From the NCBI GenBank assembly GCA_949358305.1, contig OX442314.1, forward strand, positions 60,707,369 through 60,771,368: 64,000 bases of DNA, given 5' to 3'. The position numbers and the translations under genes were made by a program. The notes beneath the pieces were generated by a model. The model had not been told where the DNA came from and did not search any database. It was given only the letters and a program-made list of their open reading frames with translations. How positions within the stretch are numbered: position 1 is the stretch's first letter; every line of letters starts with the position of its first letter. Origin of the DNA: Strigamia acuminata (lineage: Eukaryota > Arthropoda > Chilopoda > Geophilomorpha > Linotaeniidae). Shown one piece after another: positions 1-11,066 of this stretch.

Positions 1-31
1 CTGTATCTAAGCATGAACATTTTGTTTTCAG

Positions 32-269
32 ATAAAACCGCAGACGAGACAGCAGCACCCAAATGGATTTCATTAATATGAGGTATGTGACCATGACCAA
101 ACGGGCAATTCACTGCAATGTTTAAACGCGTCTGACACGGGAGTCCGTTGCAGCGGATACAAGTGCAGAAGACTACGCTAGTGAAGATACAGATGATGAA
201 TCAGAAGTGGAACAGCATGTGAAGAATACCCCAGCAACGATACGAGAAGGCATGTTGTATCAATTATAA
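32..269 (+). other. possible terminal exon fragments at the window edge
   Basis: Two short stretches look spliced. A pyrimidine-rich acceptor ends at 31 and the following bases read KTADETAAPKWIS before a stop. A second acceptor-like CAG ends at 153 and the sequence after it stays open to a TAA at 267-269, giving an acidic stretch (EDYASEDTDDESEVEQ) and a short tail. Composition looks coding, but no family is recognised and the upstream part lies outside the window. It could equally be a degraded transposon tail next to the foldback structure that starts at 312. Confidence 0.25.
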
Positions 270-311
270 ATGTAAATGACACATTCACGGTGGAATGGGA
301 TACCAAGGCCA

Positions 312-1375
312 AGAGATGTAAATGCCACATTCATGAGGAAATGCAGTCTTACAATACATATTGTTGTAAATGCCACATTCATAATGGAATGCAGTCTTAC
401 AATACAGAAATACCAAATTCAAAGAATATGAAAAGTAAAAAGATGTGTCAGAAATATACAAATGACCAGAGCTCTCTTCTGGTTCCACTGAGACGGGTTA
501 AGTCATCAGTTTATCCAGGGGTGACCACGTGGAAGTAGAGAGTTGGATTTTACACCCCCTTACCAAGCAACGTGAGCAAATCAATCATTTACAAAAAAAA
601 ATGTCTTGGGACTGAAAAACTAAAGTGAAGTGTTGATTAAAAATTCCTTTCAAAATTAAAAGAAGAAAAAAAAATATCAAAAATTAATAGCAACATTTTT
701 TGAAAAGTTTTTCTTAACATTGAATCGACTTGTGATCAGATATTGATTTCTATGAAGGCGATGCATGTTAGTAACGATGACGATGGAATGTTAAAGGTTG
801 GTGTTCTTTTTACATATGGTGACACACAAATTGCATATTATTTAATCTGAAACTATTCTTTTTTTTTCAAATAAAATAAAATAGATATTATTTTGTCCAA
901 AAATAAGCCTGAAATGCATTTTTACATGAAAAATATACGTGTATGTTTTTCCTCAAAATGGCATTTTTCCCCCCGAAAATATCGTAAATACTCTTATTTA
1001 ATGACTAAAATAATAAATTTCTTTTACTTCTTTTTCACCAAATTGCTAGTTTGTCCGTTCCGTATCAGAATTACCACGATTAGTTGACGTAACTCAACTC
1101 GGCAACATCTCACGAAAATTCTAACTCACAAGTGCCACCTAAAAAATATAAAAACAAAAATGAGTTTCAATGCAAATAAATACAAATTGGGATAAAATCT
1201 CATACATTCCGTGAGAAATAATCAGTTTTGTACATCAATTCAAACAAAATCATCGCCTTCGCATCGGCACCGAAACGCAGACAACAACACGGAATGATTT
1301 TTCTTTTGTCTCGACTTGATACGGGGTTCACAGGAGAAACACAAGGAATACCCAGTCCAGGCAGAACAAATCTCT
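312..1375 (+). repeat. left arm of a ~1.06 kb foldback (inverted repeat)
   Basis: Almost the whole stretch is present again in reverse complement at 2333-3413. Matching landmarks, outside to inside: the AGAGATGTAAATGCC end (312 versus 3413), the AAAGGTTGGTGTTCTTTTT block, the TGAAATGCATTTTTACAT block, the ATGAGTTTCAATG block, and the CAGAACAAATCTCTAAG block at the inner edge. The arms differ by many substitutions and small indels, so the duplication is not recent. Both arms contain a homologous 60-80 codon open stretch (290-538 here), which follows from the duplication and is not taken as a gene. Confidence 0.8.
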
Positions 1376-1490
1376 AAGGAAATCTCGCCATAAATTCGAA
1401 TTTGATAACCCTACACTTGCATTAACAAAAAATAAATCCCTTTTTATTATTATCACTTTTAATTTCTTTCTTTATAATATTCGTACACAA

Positions 1491-2082
1491 TTAAAATCCA
1501 TATTTCGATTGAGTTTGTTTCCGCACGAGTCTATTTTCGGCCCATTGGTTTTTCAGCTCCAACTCGCGTTCTTTCGCCTGAAAAGCCAAATAAGTTATTT
1601 GGTGTTTCCGCCGCTGCTGAGCGGACGGCACCGGGCCTACTTTAGGTTTGTCGCTCTCATAGCCGGCCTCGTGGGTCAGTCTCTTTATTTCGTTGCCTTT
1701 CGGCATCTCGAGGTCCACGGACACGTCGAGGAAATTGATTTCTTCCTTGCCCCGATTTTTTCGACCTTGGATCTTACGCAACATTTCTTGATCGGTCTCG
1801 ACCGGTGACTCTACCTTGCGGTAGCGGAAAGTGAGTACCGCATCCTCCGTCTGTATTTGTAAATATTCCCGTTGCGAGGGCGGAGGCAGCGACTCGTCCG
1901 CGACGAAGAAACGCAGCGGTCCGCTGTTGTGGGCGGAATCCGAGTCTCCGTCGTCGTCGTCGCTGATTTTATCGGGAGGTGGCACTGGTTGCACGGTCGT
2001 TTTGGCAGGCGATTGAACCGATTTTATCGGCTTCCGCGTCACTTTCTTCGCTGTCGCTGTTTCCGTATGCGACCAAAGACAT
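1491..2082 (-). CDS. PRCC: PRCC-like protein (proline-rich, mitotic checkpoint/splicing-associated)
   Basis: The C-terminal half reads as PRCC: LRKIQGRKNRGKEEINF followed by RRKHQITYLAFQAKERELEL and ending QTQSKYGF, the conserved tail of this nuclear protein family. The family N-terminus is also present: an ATG at 2082 opens with MSLVAYGNSDSEESDAE. It is in a different frame from the rest, so either a short intron (a GT...AG pair of about 60 bp is available) or a one-base frameshift joins them. An ATG at 2111 in the long frame is therefore not the preferred start. The acidic DDDDGDSDS patch and prolines lie between the two parts. At about 200 codons it is much shorter than vertebrate PRCC (491). 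The whole transcript unit sits in the ~950 bp loop of the foldback, so it may be a captured or retrocopied gene. Confidence 0.8.
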
Positions 2083-2332
2083 GTCAAATGTGTGTACATA
2101 AATTCAGACATGTTTCTGCATTTATGTACGGACGTTTTTCGATTCGATTACACGTTCGACGAACGTTTTCGTGTGTTTTGTAACGTGCACGTCGAGAATG
2201 TTCGATGTTAAATTCGGTAATTGAATTTTTTCAAAAGAAATACTTTATTATTGGTATTATTTTCCGTTAATTAATTGCGTAAAATATGAATGAAAAGAAA
2301 AATCTGTGCAGTGAAATCAGATTTGCTTAGAG

Positions 2333-3413
2333 ATTTGTTCTGTCTAGACTGCTGGTGGATAGTCTCTGCTTTTCATCTGTGAACCCCGTATCCAAGCCAG
2401 ACAAAGGAAACAGATTCGTTCCTGCGTACGTTTTGGTGCCAACGCGAAGGTGATGATTTTATTTGAATTGATGTTCAAACCTGGTTATTTCTAACGGAAT
2501 GTGTAACATTTTACCCCAATTTGATAATTTGTACGTATTTTCATTGAAACTCATTTTCATATTCGTATTTTTCAGACTCTACCTCTATGATGTCTGCGAG
2601 TCGAGTGAATTTTTATGCGATGTTGCAGAGTTAAGCTTCAACTGACCGTGATTAACCTGATAAGGAATGGACAAACTAGCAATTTGGTGAAAAAGAAGTA
2701 AAAGTAATTAATCAATTAATTTAGTTATTTAATTACAGTGTTTACGATATTTTCGGGCGGAAAAATGTCATTTCGGAAAAAAACATAAACGTACATTTTA
2801 CGTGTAAAAATGCATTTCAGATTTATTTTTGGCCAAAATAATATAAATATTTCATTTTTAGTTTCAGTTTTTAAAAAATATGCATTTTGTGTCACTATAT
2901 GAAAAAAGAACACCAACCTTTAAGATTTCATCATCACTAGTAACATGCATCTCCTCATAAAAATCAATCTTTGATAACAAGTCCAATTCAATGTTCCGAA
3001 AAACTTAATTTTTTGATATCATTTTTTTTCTTTAATTTTGAAAGGAATTTTTAATTAACACTTTACTTTAGTAATCTCTAAAATTATATTAAATTTTCCA
3101 GTCCCAGGATATTTTTTTTCTAAATGATTGATTTGCTCATGTTGATTTTGCAGCATGGTTGGTGCGGGGGTGTAAAATCCAACTCTCTACCTCCACGTGG
3201 TCACCCCTGGATAAACTGATGACTTAACCCGTCTCGGTGGAACCAGAAGAGAGCTCTGGTCATTTGAATATTTCTGACACATCTTTTTATTTTTCATATT
3301 CTTTGAATTTGAAATTTCTGTATTGTAAGACCGCATTCCATTATGAATGTGGCATTTACAAGAATATGTATTGTAAGACCGCATTTCCTCATGAATGTGG
3401 CATTTACATCTCT
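2333..3413 (-). repeat. right arm of the foldback around PRCC
   Basis: Reverse complement of 312-1375 with many differences. The inner end starts at CTTAGAGATTTGTTCTG and the outer end stops at CATTTACATCTCT. The spacer between the arms (1376-2332) contains only the PRCC unit and its flanks. Both a foldback or long-TIR DNA transposon carrying a host gene and two opposite insertions of one repeat family would produce this layout. Confidence 0.8.
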
Positions 3414-5216
3414 ATTTACATCTTTATCACAAATTATTATATCACAATTATTATCACTAATATGATATATCATAAATTATTTAAGATGTTTGAGATGTTT
3501 ATTGTTGAATGAAACATTACAATGATATCATTTTCATACAATTAGTGGCAGAAACAAACAATATATAACTTGCAACACAAAATTTTGTCACGAATAAATT
3601 CATTTACAAATTTGAGTTGATGCTTACAGAAGTTTAAACAGATTGGTGTAAAAGACAAATATTACAACACGATGTCTGTCTTCTTTAGTTGGTGTCGTAA
3701 TATCCTCTGCCTTAATTTCTTGTGTTGAATCTTGGTAAGACTCGGCTTCCATGGCATCTTCCACAATGAACAATAAATAATTAATTTATTAAATTTGCAA
3801 AAAATAAAACAAAAAATATTTTTTACCTTTTTTTCTCTAAAAACAATCATTAATGAAATAAAAATGAATATAAATATTTTCCCAACACATGTCATCCCCA
3901 AATAAGTGACCGGCCCCAACTGAATTACAGAAGGACCCTCATTAAGAAACAAAATGCTATTTAATTGTGTACATTTTATTTTTGGATTGGCATCTGCATT
4001 CAGTTTCAGGACACGAGGAAAACCAAGTAATATACTTTCAAGGCGCATTGCGGATCAAAAGAATCTTTAGTGAAATGTTGGGAATGGATCACACTTATAT
4101 CATTATGGGTTTTCCAATCTGCTCTCTATTCAAAATGTCTCATGTAATGTTGAAAATAAAAAGGACATTATTAACATGTGAAAAGACGCCATGTTTATTT
4201 ACCGGAAAACACAACTCAAATGAATTTGTTAGAGTATATTCTGTTATCTCTTGGAGAAGTAAAATACAAATAATTGGCATTTTTTTAATTAGTAAGACAT
4301 GTAAAACAAATACACAAAATATAATACATTTGATGTTTATTAGTTATACATCACTTCTAGTTTTGGTTATTTTAAGGAGAGTGGCGTGGTTCCACATTCT
4401 TAACTAACTTTTTTAGAAAAATTAAAAAATATGTAAATGTTGAAAAACTTTTATTTAACAATATAAATTTATTTATTATCATCTTGCAACTCCTTGTTGC
4501 ATTTACATTTTCTGGCCTTTACTGGTAAAGCACCACTGCAGTAAATAAATCATGAGCTAACCTGCCAATGAAATGCCCTGTTGCAGTTAATGCTATTTTG
4601 AAGTATATAATATGATTGTTTCCACTCAGACTTTATATCCAAAACAAATATCTCCTTCACATGATTTGCTAGGACATTTACAAACTTGAGATGTGGCATC
4701 GTTCATTTCTGGTTCCAATTGTTTTTGTAACGTTAATGACAGATGATTCCTAACTGTGATGTTGTGTCAAAGTGGAGTGACTTTAAAATAGTTTAGTGTT
4801 GCAGCAGCAAATGTCATTGGTGTGAACAACAAATGTTCAAACATCTCAAAGATTTTGTCATATTGTCATTTTTAAGTTTTATTCAACAGTTCTAAGTATT
4901 TGATGCGTGGTTAAACCAGATGAGTTTACCACGTGGACAATGAACTCTCAGAATGGACTTGAACTTCTCTTGAATCCTAAAGATATTTATGGGATAAACC
5001 AAATGAATAAATAAACTTAACTGTAATTAACTCAACTAATATAACAAGGTGCATCTTCTACAAAATCTAGGTCAAAATGAAGTCAAGAGTTTGACACATA
5101 ACTAAACACCGGTCTAGTTGTGACCGAGAGTAGAGTAATGATTTGGCTTATACAATGAAGTCGATCAAACTGACCCTAACTCGGCTGACATCACACCTTA
5201 TAAGTTAGTCCTAGAG
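3414..5216. other. AT-rich stretch, no recognisable gene
   Basis: Short open frames on both strands (for example 3662-4048 minus and 3967-4407 plus) have hydrophobic, AT-driven composition and no motif that I recognise. No repeat family, RNA gene or splice structure could be supported here. Confidence 0.4.
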
Positions 5217-5655
5217 CAGCGTTTCTCAAACTGGGGCGTGCCTCACTGGTAGGGCACCAGTCAATTTTTGGTGGGGCGCAATGTTGTTCAATCACTGTCA
5301 CCAAAAATTTTTGTTTCCAGATTTTTTTTTTTAATTTTTGCCAATTCCAATTTCAACTTACTGCCTGTAGTTGGTCGCAATACGTCGCAGCCTAGGAAAA
5401 GTTACAAAATCCTCGCAATAATCTCTAAATCTACAAAAACCACCCAAAATTCTTTAAAATTTCCAAATGCGAGCCAAAAGTTCCAAAAATAAAGGTTTGT
5501 AGCAATTATAATTATATAAAATTATATGTAAATTTATAAAAAAAAATTATGCTAAATTATATAAAAAATTCCTTTTTTTCTTTTTAAGTCTTAATACGTT
5601 GTTCATTTTGGAAAAATTTAATGCATCGAGTATGAAGTGGGCTGCGGAAGATCTG
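5217..5655. mobile_element. hAT-type MITE relic, one end
   Basis: Begins CAGCGTTTCTCAAACTGGGG, the same terminus as the intact copy at 33075, and shares its interior (GTGGGGCGC near the start, GCGGAAGATCT near the end). The right terminal repeat is missing: at 5655 it runs straight into another repeat (TTGTCTAGGGGTCGGGATCT). Confidence 0.6.
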
Positions 5656-6065
5656 TTGTCTAGGGGTCGGGATCTCCCATCTACGCTGTGTGGCGGTGCC
5701 ATAAGGCACGCTACACCAGCAACCGACCTGTTACACACAGGGTGTGATCTCCATGAGTGACGTGGTCGGTAATGGTTACATACGAACATTCCGTCTTACT
5801 TACCCATGTAGCTGCTCATGGAGGCTGCAGCAGGCACATCGCCATGCTACTGAGCGTCAGTGGTGAATGATGAGCAGGGCAGAGTCCACTCGGGGGACGA
5901 TTGTCGTTTTTGGCTTTGGGACCTAATTACAGTAGCGCACGCATTCTCTCTGCTGTCCCGGCACTCTCTTTCTGTCATCTGCACAACTCACTCATCACAC
6001 CACTCAGGTCACTCCTTCCCTATACTGGTTCAGTCCACCCGCAAAGGGGAATGACTTTAAGGCCA
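5655..6065. repeat. fragment of the TGTGAC...GTCACA LTR family
   Basis: Matches the central and distal part of the solo LTR at 8717-9192: the TTGTCTAGGGGT block, the CACACAGGRTGTGA block, the GCTGCRGCAGGCACATC block and the GTGGTGAATG block all appear in the same order. The first ~115 bp of the LTR are absent, so this is a truncated relic. Confidence 0.55.
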
Positions 6066-6121
6066 CTGCACATTAAACAATGTTAACGAAAACACCCGCA
6101 TTCTAAACCTCAAACAAATGT

Positions 6122-6640
6122 CTAAAGGATCTCAAATATAGCGGAAACAAACACAAACATTTTATCAGATTTAACAACTTCTCCGATGGTAGCCGGATGT
6201 AGTCTTATGGAGAGCGACTTAAATAACTTAGCAGAAATGTCATCTACCATCTGGTTTCTGTACTTCGTTCTTCTATCATTCAGGATTTTGTGTGGACTTC
6301 CTTTCAGAATCACTATGTAAACGAGATTTTGCTGCTTCTACTGTATTTCAGTGCAAGATGATGCTTGCCATCCGATTTTTACACTTGATATGTAGTCTGT
6401 TATGACAAAGACATATTCGTTTCCTAGTTTCAACAAGGGAAATGGTCCAAAAAGCACCTATACCTATTCTTTCAAATGGTTTTGATATTGTGGACCATGG
6501 TTGTATAAGTCCTTTTGGTGGTGTTGTCATGGTCTTTGATTTTTCCTACCTTTTTATAAATTCTTGTCCAGAAGAAGAATCTTGAGTGTATTTGCTTCCA
6601 AGTCTTCATTAAACCTAAGTGAGCACCTGATAGCCCATCT
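6122..6640 (-). pseudogene. Ty3/gypsy integrase remnant
   Basis: Read on the minus strand, the segment keeps the order of a gypsy integrase: SKPFERIGIG (start of the catalytic core) at about 6460, then SPHKILNDRRTKYRNQ, the degenerate version of the D-R-G-T-x-F box, then RLHPATIGEVV, replacing the usual HPQTNG motif. Several frames are needed and key residues have changed (first G of DRGTE to R), so it is a dead fragment. No reverse transcriptase or LTR pair could be attached to it. Confidence 0.65.
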
Positions 6641-6689
6641 TGCATTTACTTATAGAACTTAGAGCATGAATGACAAACCGCTAAGTGTG

Positions 6690-7440
6690 ATGTCATGATC
6701 ATGTGGCCATGACATCATGTGTGAACCTATAGTACGGTAGCTCTAGTAGCTCTTATATAAGTACACTAAAATAATATGGATGGTGACTATGGCACCTCAT
6801 AAATCATAATAAATGTAATATCACTTTGATTTCAATACAATACCTTGAAGATTCAAATACAATACAATACAAAATAATTTTGATCAAGGCAATCTAGAAT
6901 TAACTACCTTATTAAAATATATTTTAATTTTTTTTTAGTTATGTTCTGACGGAGTTTCTTGAGATATTTTATTGATTTTAATTCTCCGTGTTGGCAAGAC
7001 AGTAATGAATTTTTTTTCAAATTAGCTAAATAACATTACTTCTCCATACTGTCTAGAATTTAATTTTGTAGAGAAGGTAGTAAGGGTAATTTTATTGGTT
7101 CATCCTTGCTAAATATACTCTGGACTTCTACTCAGGTCATCACCTGCAACAAATGATTCTTTCCTGATTTGTAGATCACATCAAAATCATAATATAAAGT
7201 GGAAGACTTGATGAAATAGTGTAGACAGAAATTGAGTACACAACCATAAAAAGTAAAAACTAACTCCTTTAATGTTGTGCTTAAAACTACATGTTGGGCT
7301 GCCATCTTGACTACTTTGAACACATGTAATGTCATGACCATATGACTATGACATCATGTGTTAACTGCAGTAGTCCGGCAGTGAGCATTATACATACATT
7401 ACATCTTGGTGATTGTGACAATTCCATAAGTGCCACATAA
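6690..7440. repeat. pair of related direct repeats with short palindromes
   Basis: ATGTCATGATCATGTGGCCA at about 6692 recurs with changes at about 7329 (ATGTCATGACCATATGACTA), both followed by TGACATCATGTG. The two could be the relics of an LTR pair or a duplicated non-coding block. The 300-base stretches around them show no gene. Confidence 0.35.
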
Positions 7441-8069
7441 CTTACTTAAGTTACAAAAGATAAATGCATTAATAGAATCGAATATTGTTGAATTTATTGA
7501 TTACAAGTATATCATTATAATCAATAAATTGCTACGTGGCTTGGGGGATGATCGAACCAAGTGAACCAGATGAATTATCTGATAGTCTTTTGGTGCTGTT
7601 CGACACACGATTTCATATGAACCAGAATATTGTGACAATAATTTTTCACTGGGTCCCACTTTTCATTTTGGTGTTTTTAAATAAACTTGGTCTTCTGGCT
7701 CAAATTCCACAACTATTCTGTCCTTGTTTAATCTTTTTTTTGCTTTTTGCAGTCATCTGCTCCAATCGTTAGTTAGAAATGTGTCTTGCTTTTCTGGTGT
7801 ATTTGACAGTTCTTAATGTGAATTCCTTCTTTGGGAGATTCAGGTTCACGTTGACGTTGTAATCTGCGTCATAGCCCGTTAAAAGAAAGTATGGGGCGTA
7901 ATCCGTTGTCTCGTGAATTGACGTGTTATAGGCGAATAACAGAAATGGCAGGAATTCATCCCAGTCCGCGTGGTCAGCGTTGACATAGCTAGTTAGCATT
8001 TTTGAAAACGTCGCGTTAAACTTTTCGGTTAAACTATTGGTTCGGGTTTGAATTGCAGTGATGATATTT

Positions 8070-8497
8070 CACTAGTTGATTGATTTTCCCTAGCTTGTAA
8101 TACCAAATTCGCATTTTAGATGTGATTTTTGAGTACTGGTAATAAAAGAAACTGAACTGCAGTGGTTGACAATTTCCTCAAGACTAAAAGTTTATTCTTT
8201 AAAGACAACAAAAGAAAGAATAAAATGACAAAACAAAAATGATATAAACTATAGCATACTGATAAAACATGACACTCTACAGAAGGGGAGAGCAAAGATG
8301 TTTGGGTTCAGGTCATAAAAGTGAGTGCTTTCTCAGAGTCCAGCATCCTAATTGAAGCAAGATGGGAGAAACACACCCTCTGCCAAACAAAATCACAATT
8401 TAAAAGAAGGTCAAATAAAATTACACTAAACTTTGTTAAACTAAATTATATAAATTATATCAAATATTACATGTAAAACCGAATGGGTTTTCACACC
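8070..8497. mobile_element. insertion inside the gypsy integrase fossil, family unknown
   Basis: The integrase reading breaks at GATATCAT on one side and resumes at ATATCATC on the other, so ATATCAT (7 bp) is a possible target duplication. The inserted ~420 bp are AT-rich, contain AATAAA-like runs and have no recognisable coding sequence. The boundaries are approximate. Confidence 0.4.
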
Positions 8498-8716
8498 GGG
8501 CATGATATCCGCTTGTTGTCTTATGTAATGACTTGAAGAGTTTTGAAACCTCTTCTATCATCTTATTTCTTTACTCAGTCCCACGATCCGTTAGAATTTC
8601 CCTCGGAGATCCTTCCTTTAACATTAATTTGTAGACCAAAGATTTCGCAGCTCAATGGCTGTGCAAGTTGGTGATGCTCTTGCACAGACTGCGCTCGATA
8701 AATAATTCTTCATTAT

Positions 8717-9192
8717 TGTGACTGGATATGGTCTTACCCACGCAGTATGGGGATTTACTACACGGGAGGGACGCATACATCACGTAAAGACGAGACAGAG
8801 AATCCAAATTTTTTGGTTTTGGCCTTTAATCGTTGTCTAGGGGTTGGGGTCTCCCGTCTCAGTGTGTGGGGTGCTGTTAGGCATCCCGTCGCACACAGGA
8901 TGTGAGTCCTATGGGGCCACTCATAGAAGCTGCGGCAGGCACATCTTCCAGCCACTGAGCGTCACAGTGGTGAATGGTGAGAGTGGCAGAATCAGCAGTT
9001 GTCTCTGCTGACCGTGGCAGCTCACCCTTACATGTCCTCACCCTCTGCTCTCCCAGCAACGTCTCCCTCTCACCACACCACTCAGCTCTCTCCTCTCCTG
9101 TTAGGCCAGTCCACTCCGTGAGGGGGACGGCTTGGGGCCACTAGGCGGTGTGTGGAGTGACGCTGGTCACCGAGGGTGGCCAAGCGGTCACA
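8717..9192. mobile_element. solo LTR (476 bp)
   Basis: Starts TGTGAC and ends GTCACA (short inverted ends with TG...CA) and is flanked on both sides by TTAT, a 4-bp target duplication. It splits the integrase reading frame of an older gypsy copy. Two partial relatives are present in the window: 5655-6065 (distal part) and 32947-33066 (proximal part). No internal coding sequence remains, as expected after LTR-LTR recombination. Confidence 0.65.
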
Positions 9193-9641
9193 TTATAAAT
9201 GCATAATTGTTCCTATTTTGGAAGTTGGGCATTTACCTGGGGTATCTATCCCTACTCTGTCTCAAATGGTTTTGTGACAGTTGACCATGGCTGTAACAAT
9301 CCTTTTGGTGTTGTGGTAACAGTTTTTGTTTTTCTGCACTTCTCGCAGGATAAGACGTAATCTCTAACATCTGCATAGATCCTAGGCCAGGGGTCGGCAA
9401 CCTGCGGCTCTTTCGATGTCAAGATGCGGCTCTCCAGTTAAAACGGCGTCGCTAAAACGGGCGTCGCTAAAGTGAAGTACACCCGCACAACACGAAGCTT
9501 ATGAAAACTTTCTCCATTCACTACATTTTGACAGATAGAATACCTCTAGCAATTGATTATACAATAATTCCTTAGAATATTTCCACATTTGTCGTGGTTT
9601 GCAAAATGAATTACTGTTGCTTATACAATTCCTGAGAGTCT

Positions 9642-10569
9642 TTAATATGTGTGGTATATCACATATAAAGTATTGTAAATGTCTCTTTTCTCTCCTCTTG
9701 CAGCTGCATATGGATTTTTTGTTTTGAAAGGAATAAACTCGGAAGTTGCACTCAATTTAAACAATTTTCGGTTTGCAGTGGCTACATCTGCCAAAATTGC
9801 CATTTTCATAAATCCAGCTGACTCTAAAATTTCAATTGCTTGCCAAATAATCTTGTATAAGCTATTACCAGTGACTGATTTTGTTTGAAAATGTACAAAA
9901 GCAAATTTAAAGTTAGTGGTCAGCCCACGAACAAATAATGACACCATGTGTGTGGCAACTGGTGGAATCTGGAAATTCTTCTCTTCAGCATTGGTCAGTT
10001 TTTTAGTGTCATTTGGTGCTGTGCTGAGATCTGTGAATCCAATTAAGTATTCAGTATGTTTGTTATACACCACTTTAGATCGTACAGATATTTCATCAAT
10101 GATTAAAACAAATAACTTCTTATGCTCTGCACAAGTGTCAATGTTGGCCATTAAACTCACTTTATCAATAACATGCTTGTGAAAATCCGGTGGATGTTTG
10201 AATTCAACCATTTCTCTTTTTTTAGTGTGTATTTACATGGCAAATTAATAAATCCTGACTCTCGAATAGTACTGTAAGCAGCAGGAGATTTATTTTATTG
10301 TAGATGTAGGTACACCATCTCAAAAATCCTGCACTCCACTTCACTCCTTTATTATTTGATGAATTTGTTAGGGCAAATTGCAATTGTTCTCTCAACATCA
10401 AGCTTAGTGGTTTATTTTTTTCTTCTTTGAATAAATCTTGCACTAATTGTGTGTAGGTTTGGTTGTTATTACTTTTCAAATAATGCTCATTTTCTGTCAC
10501 AAGTTTGGTTATTCGGTCCCTCAATTTCTTATTTTCTTTTCTCTTCAGTTGCAATTTTTGGTAATACAA
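9642..10569 (-). pseudogene. P-element/THAP9-like transposase remnant
   Basis: Two overlapping frames together read as the middle of a P-type transposase. The N-terminal piece (10222-10569) has a lysine-rich coiled coil and the LRWCTYIYNK segment of the helical region. The second (9642-10211) has LIIDEISVRSKVVYNKHTEY with the conserved acidic residue of the RNase H-like core, FVRGLTTNFKFAF and ESAGFMKMAILAD. The frame changes near 10220 between GFLRWC... and FKHPPDF. The THAP DNA-binding domain and the C-terminus are missing and no terminal inverted repeat was found, so it is a dead copy. Confidence 0.8.
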
Positions 10570-10631
10570 TTAGGGAAGTTTCTATTCTACCTTTTCAATT
10601 AAATTGATCTGCCTGATGATGTTGTGGCCAG

Positions 10632-10646
10632 CAGCGCCATCTGTTG
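10632..10646 (-). promoter_or_regulatory. CTCF-type motif candidate
   Basis: Reads CAACAGATGGCGCTG on the minus strand. The core AGATGGCGC resembles the arthropod CTCF insulator motif. It faces a second site at 10743 in the opposite orientation. Assignment rests on the motif only. Confidence 0.4.
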
Positions 10647-10742
10647 TCGCAATATGAAAACTTCTTATCAACTTACCGCGTTTTCAGTCGATCGTTGGTT
10701 AATATGTGACGGTTATAAACCCGTATTTAGCAATGTTCACAC

Positions 10743-10754
10743 TAGATGGCGCTG
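10743..10754 (+). promoter_or_regulatory. CTCF-type motif candidate
   Basis: TAGATGGCGCTG, about 100 bp from the site at 10632 and in inverse orientation to it. The two could also be the inverted ends of a small element, since they form an inverted repeat. Confidence 0.4.
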
Positions 10755-10821
10755 TTTAAATAACGCGCGCAGTTTAAATTCAAGAAAGTTAAGAGTTATG
10801 ATAAATCATTACTTGGAGAAG

Positions 10822-10883
10822 CTGAATAAAATATAAATATTTTATTCAGTATAAGCTGAATAAAATATAAATATTTTATTCAG
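10822..10883. repeat. two copies of a 28-bp near-palindrome
   Basis: CTGAATAAAATA...TATTTTATTCAG with a 4-base centre occurs at 10822-10849 and again, identical, at 10856-10883, so each unit can form a 12-bp stem. The copies are separated by TATAAG. Confidence 0.8.
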
Positions 10884-10966
10884 TATAAATTAAGTATTAT
10901 TTACTTAAACTTATTGATTCTATCGAATCAATATCCAATTTACTTACCTTTCGAAGGGGACCAATC

Positions 10967-11066
10967 GGACCCTTCTTGACCCAATCTCCTATTAGGTCCG
11001 GACCCTTCTTGACCCAATCTCCTATTAGGTCCGGACCCTTCTGGACACAGTCTTATATTAGGTCCG
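10967..11066. repeat. 33-bp tandem repeat, three copies
   Basis: Copies start at GGACCC positions 10967, 11000 and 11033. The unit is GGACCCTTCTTGACCCAATC followed by TCCTATTAGGTCC; the third copy has diverged (GGACACAGTCTTATATTAGG). A related phrase, GGACACAGTCTTCTACTAGG, occurs once more near 13920. Confidence 0.75.

Larger units (their letters stand above)
7769..9345 (-). pseudogene. Ty3/gypsy integrase remnant, interrupted twice
   Basis: On the minus strand the pieces run in integrase order from high to low coordinate: the zinc-binding end (VRDYVLSCEKCRK) near 9330, a WSTVTKPFE segment, SPREILTDRGTE (catalytic box) near 8600, KSLHKTTSGYH near 8520, then TNSLTEKFNATFSKML and DWDEFLPFLLFAYNTS at 7780-8050. 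A solo LTR (8717-9192) and a ~430 bp insertion (about 8070-8497) separate the pieces. Several in-frame stops remain after setting those insertions aside. It is a fossil element that received later insertions. Confidence 0.7.

Noticed and set aside
1509-2183. Plus-strand open frames over the PRCC region
   Set aside because: Antisense shadows of the PRCC coding sequence; no motif in these frames.
3662-4407. Overlapping plus and minus frames of ~130-146 codons
   Set aside because: No recognisable domain, and composition matches AT-rich non-coding sequence.
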